Of a DNA stretch of 64,000 bases, positions 60,865 through 64,000 are shown piece by piece. Within the stretch, counting starts at the first letter, position 1, and each line of letters opens with the position of its first letter. Source of the DNA: Arthrobacter sp. CDRTa11 (GTDB lineage: Bacteria > Actinomycetota > Actinomycetes > Actinomycetales > Micrococcaceae). Where the stretch lies: positions 2,108,001 through 2,172,000 of the forward strand of contig NZ_CP044532.1 of assembly GCF_026427775.1 (NCBI RefSeq), given 5' to 3'. The notes under the pieces were generated by a model, which saw only the letters and a list, made by a program, of their open reading frames with translations, was not told where the DNA came from and ran no database searches. A program made the position numbers and the translations under genes.

Positions 60865-61359
60865 TTGAACGGCGACCCAATCGGCAGAACAGACCTTGTT
60901 CCGGTTCCAGGCCTTGAATTTGTCTACGAGACGACAGTAGACGTCACGGCAGCTGTGCCGGTAGGACAAACGACGGACGGCTTTCGCCGCATCATCCCCG
61001 TCCGCGGCGAAGGCCGCCTTCAGGGCCCCCACATCCGAGGGCATCTGCTGGCTGAAGCGGCAGACTGGCAAGTGACGCGCTCCGACGGGGTGACGGTAGT
61101 CGACGCGATGTACGCGATACGTACGGATGATGGCGTGGTTATTCAGGTGCGTAACCGAGGTCTACGACGAGGACCCTCGGACGTCCTTGAACGCATCGTG
61201 CAAGGAGAGAACGTAGACCCTGCTGAGTACTACTTTCGAACTGTCCCCGAGTTCATTGCTCCCGCCGGTAAGTACGAGTGGCTGAACCAAAACATCTTCA
61301 TCTGCGCTGGTGCCCGCTACGCGGACGGGGTGCGCCTACAGGCTTGGCGCATCACTTAA
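60865..61359 (+). CDS. DUF3237 family protein
   Basis: 164 residues from TTG at 60865, which has AAAGGA eight bases upstream; GTG at 60838 is a longer option inside the gap after the stem-loop. Family features are LEFVYETTVDVTAAVPVGQT, RGEGRLQGPHIRGHLLAEAA, DAMYAIRTDDGVVIQVRNRG, APAGKYEWLNQNIFICAGAR. The family is a beta-barrel of unknown function, frequently near aromatic and xenobiotic degradation genes. It is the last plus-strand gene and converges with a PucR-type regulator gene. Confidence 0.82.
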   Translation: MNGDPIGRTDLVPVPGLEFVYETTVDVTAAVPVGQTTDGFRRIIPVRGEGRLQGPHIRGHLLAEAADWQVTRSDGVTVVDAMYAIRTDDGVVIQVRNRGLRRGPSDVLERIVQGENVDPAEYYFRTVPEFIAPAGKYEWLNQNIFICAGARYADGVRLQAWRIT

Positions 61360-61483
61360 CTTGCGGTAGATACCTCCGAGAAATCTCGTGCGGGGCTTCG
61401 GCTGCATGAGCCGGCCCAGCCCATAATTCTTCAGAGCTCCGTGCCCGCGCCAGATGGAGGGCCTGGAGAGCATGGGATGGTTC

Positions 61484-62668
61484 TCAAAGCGAAGTTTGAC
61501 GTAGACCTGCAAGACGGGAAACACGAATCCCGGTATGAAGGTCGCGTTGCACGCCAGCGTCGGCCAGATCCACTCCGGTGAGTGCGCGTACACGATTCAA
61601 TCGGTAGTAGAGAGTGCTCCGGTGAACGTTCAGGGTCTTGGCGGTTTCCAGGGCGTTGCCGCCCTGTTCGAAGTAGCATTCGAGGGTGTCAATCAAGATT
61701 TCGCTGTCAGCGGCTTTCCAGAGAGTTCTGAGGGCGGACGGTAAATCGTGGATGGTCAGTTCTTCCAAGGGCAGCTGGACCAGCAATCGGTCCCACCCGA
61801 TGTGGTCCCAGCGTGCTCCCTGGGGATATCTGTTGGGGTCTAAGTCGCACAGTCCACCTGTAAGACGTGCCTCTTTGTAGGAACGATATGCGTCCTCCAG
61901 CCGATCACATTCCCCGCCCGCGGCGATATCGACGCCCATGGGCCGCATCGCAGAAACAAGTCTCTGCAGCTCTGCTTGAGTTAAGCGCCCGACTGTTACA
62001 GCGACGCCTTCGTCACCGAAAGTAGTGCCGATTCCGGCAAATTTGGCGAGGCGCAGGGCTTTTCTGACTGCCTCGCCTAGGTCTATTTGCGTATCTGACG
62101 TGTGGTCCATCTTCGACGGAGTTCGCCTGGTAAACCTGACAACTGTGTAATGGCTGCTTTGCTGGATCAGCCCTGATTTGTGAATCTCGTGTGCGGCCCG
62201 ACGGCGTTCATCCGGGGAAGTGTGCATGAGTTTCTGCATGAGTTCCTGCAGTTGTTCCGCTCCTTGGCGCCTGGCGGTCTCGCGTTCGGCCAGCAGCCGG
62301 CCAAGGATCTCGCCGACGGAACTGAGAATTTTCAAGTCATGCTCAGGTACTGATCCGTCGGGGCTCGCGTCCTCGTATGTTACATAGCCCTTGAGCTCCC
62401 CGCTAAGCCGAACAGGGTAAACCACATGGCTAGGAACGTCCTTTTCAGATGGAAGCTTGACCGGTCCCGTCGCATTCCTTACCTTCAGTCGCCGAATAGC
62501 ATTGATGGCCCCGTCAGTGCCCCGACGCGTAAGAATGATAGAGAGCTGGGCTCTATCGACGCTCTCACGTTGTTTGCTGTGCGCGGCGAGGTTCATTTCC
62601 GTGTCCAGCACCACCACGGGAACGCCGAGGCGGGTGGCTAGTTCTTCAGTGGCATCGTCGAGGTTCAT
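61484..62668 (-). CDS. PucR/CdaR-type helix-turn-helix regulator
   Basis: 394 residues. The N-terminal half looks like a GAF-type sensor (VVVLDTEMNLAAHSKQRESV, SHVVYPVRLSGELKGYVTYE), the middle is a GGDEF-like CdaR region, and the C-terminus is the PucR HTH (AKTLNVHRSTLYYRLNRVRA). It shares this output domain with the protein at 20964-22469 but has a different sensor. It follows the amidohydrolase gene by 40 bases on the minus strand. No strong ribosome binding site is visible before ATG at 62668. It may regulate that gene or the converging aromatic operon. Confidence 0.86.
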   Translation of the reverse strand: MNLDDATEELATRLGVPVVVLDTEMNLAAHSKQRESVDRAQLSIILTRRGTDGAINAIRRLKVRNATGPVKLPSEKDVPSHVVYPVRLSGELKGYVTYEDASPDGSVPEHDLKILSSVGEILGRLLAERETARRQGAEQLQELMQKLMHTSPDERRRAAHEIHKSGLIQQSSHYTVVRFTRRTPSKMDHTSDTQIDLGEAVRKALRLAKFAGIGTTFGDEGVAVTVGRLTQAELQRLVSAMRPMGVDIAAGGECDRLEDAYRSYKEARLTGGLCDLDPNRYPQGARWDHIGWDRLLVQLPLEELTIHDLPSALRTLWKAADSEILIDTLECYFEQGGNALETAKTLNVHRSTLYYRLNRVRALTGVDLADAGVQRDLHTGIRVSRLAGLRQTSL

Positions 62669-62708
62669 GATGGCAAGGATTTCGCTTTTCGTGGATTTCG
62701 GGCCAGGA

Positions 62709-63617
62709 CTAGAGGTCCAGTTTTAGGAGGCGAACGGCGTTGTCTTTCATAATTCCGGGTAGGACCTCCGGCTTGAGGGACATGGCCTGGGCATCTTCTA
62801 TCCACCGGTCAGGAGTCAGCAGCGGAAAATCGGATCCAAAGAGGACGCGTTTTCGCAGAATCGAGTTAGCGTATCGCACAAGCTCGGGTGGGAAGTACTT
62901 TGGGCTCCAGCCTGAGAGATCAATCCACGTATTGTGTTTGTGGGTGGCCACAGCGAGTGCCTCGTCCTGCCACGGCACTGACGGGTGGGCCATGATGATT
63001 TGAAGGTCGGGAAAGTCGGCGGCGACGGGGTCAATGAGGATCGGGTTCGACAGCCCAAGCCGAAACCCGCGTCCGCCTCGCATTCCTGCACCGATGCCGG
63101 TCTGCCCTGTGTGGAACAGGGCGACAGATCCTGCCTCCTGCAGGGCAGCGTACAAAGGATAGAAATGTTCGTCGCTTGGGTCAAACCCTTGGACAGTTGG
63201 GTGGAACTTGAAGCCCCGAACTCCGCTTTCATCTATTAGACGTTGAGCTGCTTCGAGGGCGTCGTGCCGGCGAGGGTCGACCGAACCGAAGGGTATGAGC
63301 ACATCGTTATTGCGTGCCGCACCTTCGGCGATTTCTTCGCTGGAGATAGCCGCATGACCCAGCTGAGTTTCCGCATCAACAGTAAAGACCACTGCGGCCA
63401 TTTTCCGTTCACGATAATAGGCGGCAATCCCATCAATATCTGGGCGCGGGCCGTCGGCCTTGAAGTACTTCGCCGCCGCCTCCGCAAGATCAGGCGGCAA
63501 GGACTGGTGCCCATGATGATCCACTTCGATGTGAACATGCATGTCGATCGCTTCAATCTCATCCAGTTTGAGGGCTGGTTCGTAACGTGAGTGTTTCCTG
63601 GACACGGTGTTGGACAT
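62709..63617 (-). CDS. TIM-barrel amidohydrolase (amidohydrolase family 2)
   Basis: 302 residues from ATG at 63617, with an excellent GGGAGGAC. The His-x-His metal site is in EAIDMHVHIEVDHHG, with later ligands in GVRGFKFHPTVQGFDPS, VALFHTGQTG and IIMAHPSVPWQDEAL, and an Asp in VLFGSDFPLLTPDRW. The set matches ACMSD/gamma-resorcylate decarboxylase-type enzymes, which decarboxylate or hydrate aromatic-derived acids. It is co-transcribed with the PucR-type gene downstream. No substrate can be named from the sequence. Confidence 0.87.
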   Translation of the reverse strand: MSNTVSRKHSRYEPALKLDEIEAIDMHVHIEVDHHGHQSLPPDLAEAAAKYFKADGPRPDIDGIAAYYRERKMAAVVFTVDAETQLGHAAISSEEIAEGAARNNDVLIPFGSVDPRRHDALEAAQRLIDESGVRGFKFHPTVQGFDPSDEHFYPLYAALQEAGSVALFHTGQTGIGAGMRGGRGFRLGLSNPILIDPVAADFPDLQIIMAHPSVPWQDEALAVATHKHNTWIDLSGWSPKYFPPELVRYANSILRKRVLFGSDFPLLTPDRWIEDAQAMSLKPEVLPGIMKDNAVRLLKLDL

Positions 63618-63829
63618 GTCGTCCTCCCTTGGACTTTGTTGAGTGTTTCATGGCTGGCCGACCCGTGATCGCGAGCTGTGATGTTATCCCTGCGCCGTTG
63701 TCGGTCGCATGGGTTGAAGGTACGGGCATTCAAAACGACCTTGCGTAACCGGCCTGCGCGATGGTGTCGGGCGAGGGCCGCGCTTTGAGGCTGAAGCTCC
63801 ACTTCATCCGTGGGTGCTGCCCTCTGGCC
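63618..63829. other. Intergenic region upstream of the amidohydrolase gene
   Basis: 212 bases that presumably carry the promoter of the amidohydrolase/PucR operon. No clear -35/-10 pair or repeat was identified, and operator-like copies of the 17-bp motif were not found. Confidence 0.3.
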
Positions 63830-64000
63830 TCACGAGTCGAAGCGAATTCCGAATAACGAGGCCGCCTTTAGCAGTATCCCGTCTTTGCCACCGTTGGCGT
63901 CGGATTTGGCGACTGCCCTACGCATTGCCTGAATCAAGGGGTACGCGATTGGTTCGGGTGGAATCGGAATCGGCAAGCGGCGGGCCATTTTCAACCGTGT
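63830..64000 (-). CDS. C-terminal end of a gene running off the window
   Basis: 56 codons open from the window edge to TGA at 63830, reading RRLPIPIPPEPIAYPLIQAM and ending ILLKAASLFGIRFDS. The Pro-rich segment and the final GIRFDS recall the tail of some actinobacterial flavoprotein oxidoreductases, but this is a weak impression. The N-terminal part is outside the window. Confidence 0.5.
   Translation of the reverse strand, partial: TRLKMARRLPIPIPPEPIAYPLIQAMRRAVAKSDANGGKDGILLKAASLFGIRFDS

Noticed and set aside
1..64000. CRISPR array, rRNA or tRNA genes, prophage or complete insertion sequence
   Set aside because: None of the expected repeat, structural or gene-cluster patterns was found by reading; short tRNAs could still be missed without a covariance search.

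Overview
The window reads as a block of catabolic accessory genes from a high-GC Gram-positive actinobacterium, most likely Arthrobacter in the broad sense (Micrococcaceae). This is inferred from base composition, frequent GTG/TTG starts, ATGA stop-start overlaps, and the mix of PucR, GntR-FCD, TetR, MarR and MHS/MFS families. No rRNA, tRNA, CRISPR array or intact insertion sequence was recognised. Remnants are common: an enolase-superfamily fragment, a deleted aminotransferase, a frameshifted flavoprotein, an adenylate kinase relic, a frameshifted cupin and a transposase N-terminus. Together they point to repeated gain and decay.

Region A (0.2-6.6 kb, mostly minus strand): MFS transporter, GH3 beta-glucosidase, TetR regulator and a second MFS transporter, behind a perfect 30-bp palindrome that is probably the TetR operator.

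Region B (7.1-22.5 kb): a glutaryl-CoA dehydrogenase-like enzyme and a family III CoA-transferase with a GntR-FCD regulator, then a TetR regulator, a fused enoyl-CoA hydratase/3-hydroxyacyl-CoA dehydrogenase and a thiolase, then a semialdehyde dehydrogenase and an alcohol dehydrogenase / Baeyer-Villiger monooxygenase / esterase operon beside a PucR regulator. Joined up, these enzymes could take a C5 cyclic alcohol or ketone through a lactone, a hydroxyacid, glutarate semialdehyde, glutarate, glutaryl-CoA and crotonyl-CoA to acetyl-CoA.

Region C (23-36 kb): MaoC protein, orphan flavin reductase, a pseudogene cluster, and a LysR-associated group containing an ATC-hydrolase family protein, an enamidase-like amidohydrolase, an MHS transporter, a Cds1-type cysteine desulfhydrase and a RidA protein. 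This could be a sulfur or nitrogen heterocycle salvage module ending in pyruvate, ammonia and sulfide. An orphan siderophore-type acetyltransferase follows.

Region D (36-61.4 kb): a MarR-headed group (SnoaL-like, CoA-transferase, MaoC, MarR), an SDR / acyl-CoA synthetase / aldehyde dehydrogenase operon, a divergent operon for a peptide-type ABC importer with a built-in amidase and a YtcJ-like amidohydrolase, and an operon with three RraA-like aldolases, RidA, a 4-oxalomesaconate hydratase-like enzyme, LigA and LigB extradiol dioxygenase subunits and a flavoprotein hydroxylase. A shared 17-bp inverted repeat, approximately TRTCARG-N3-CYTGAYA, lies upstream of all four operons and suggests a single regulon, most simply under the local MarR protein.

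Region E (61.4-64 kb): a DUF3237 gene ends the plus-strand run, followed by a minus-strand PucR/CdaR regulator, a TIM-barrel amidohydrolase and the 3' end of one more gene at the window edge.
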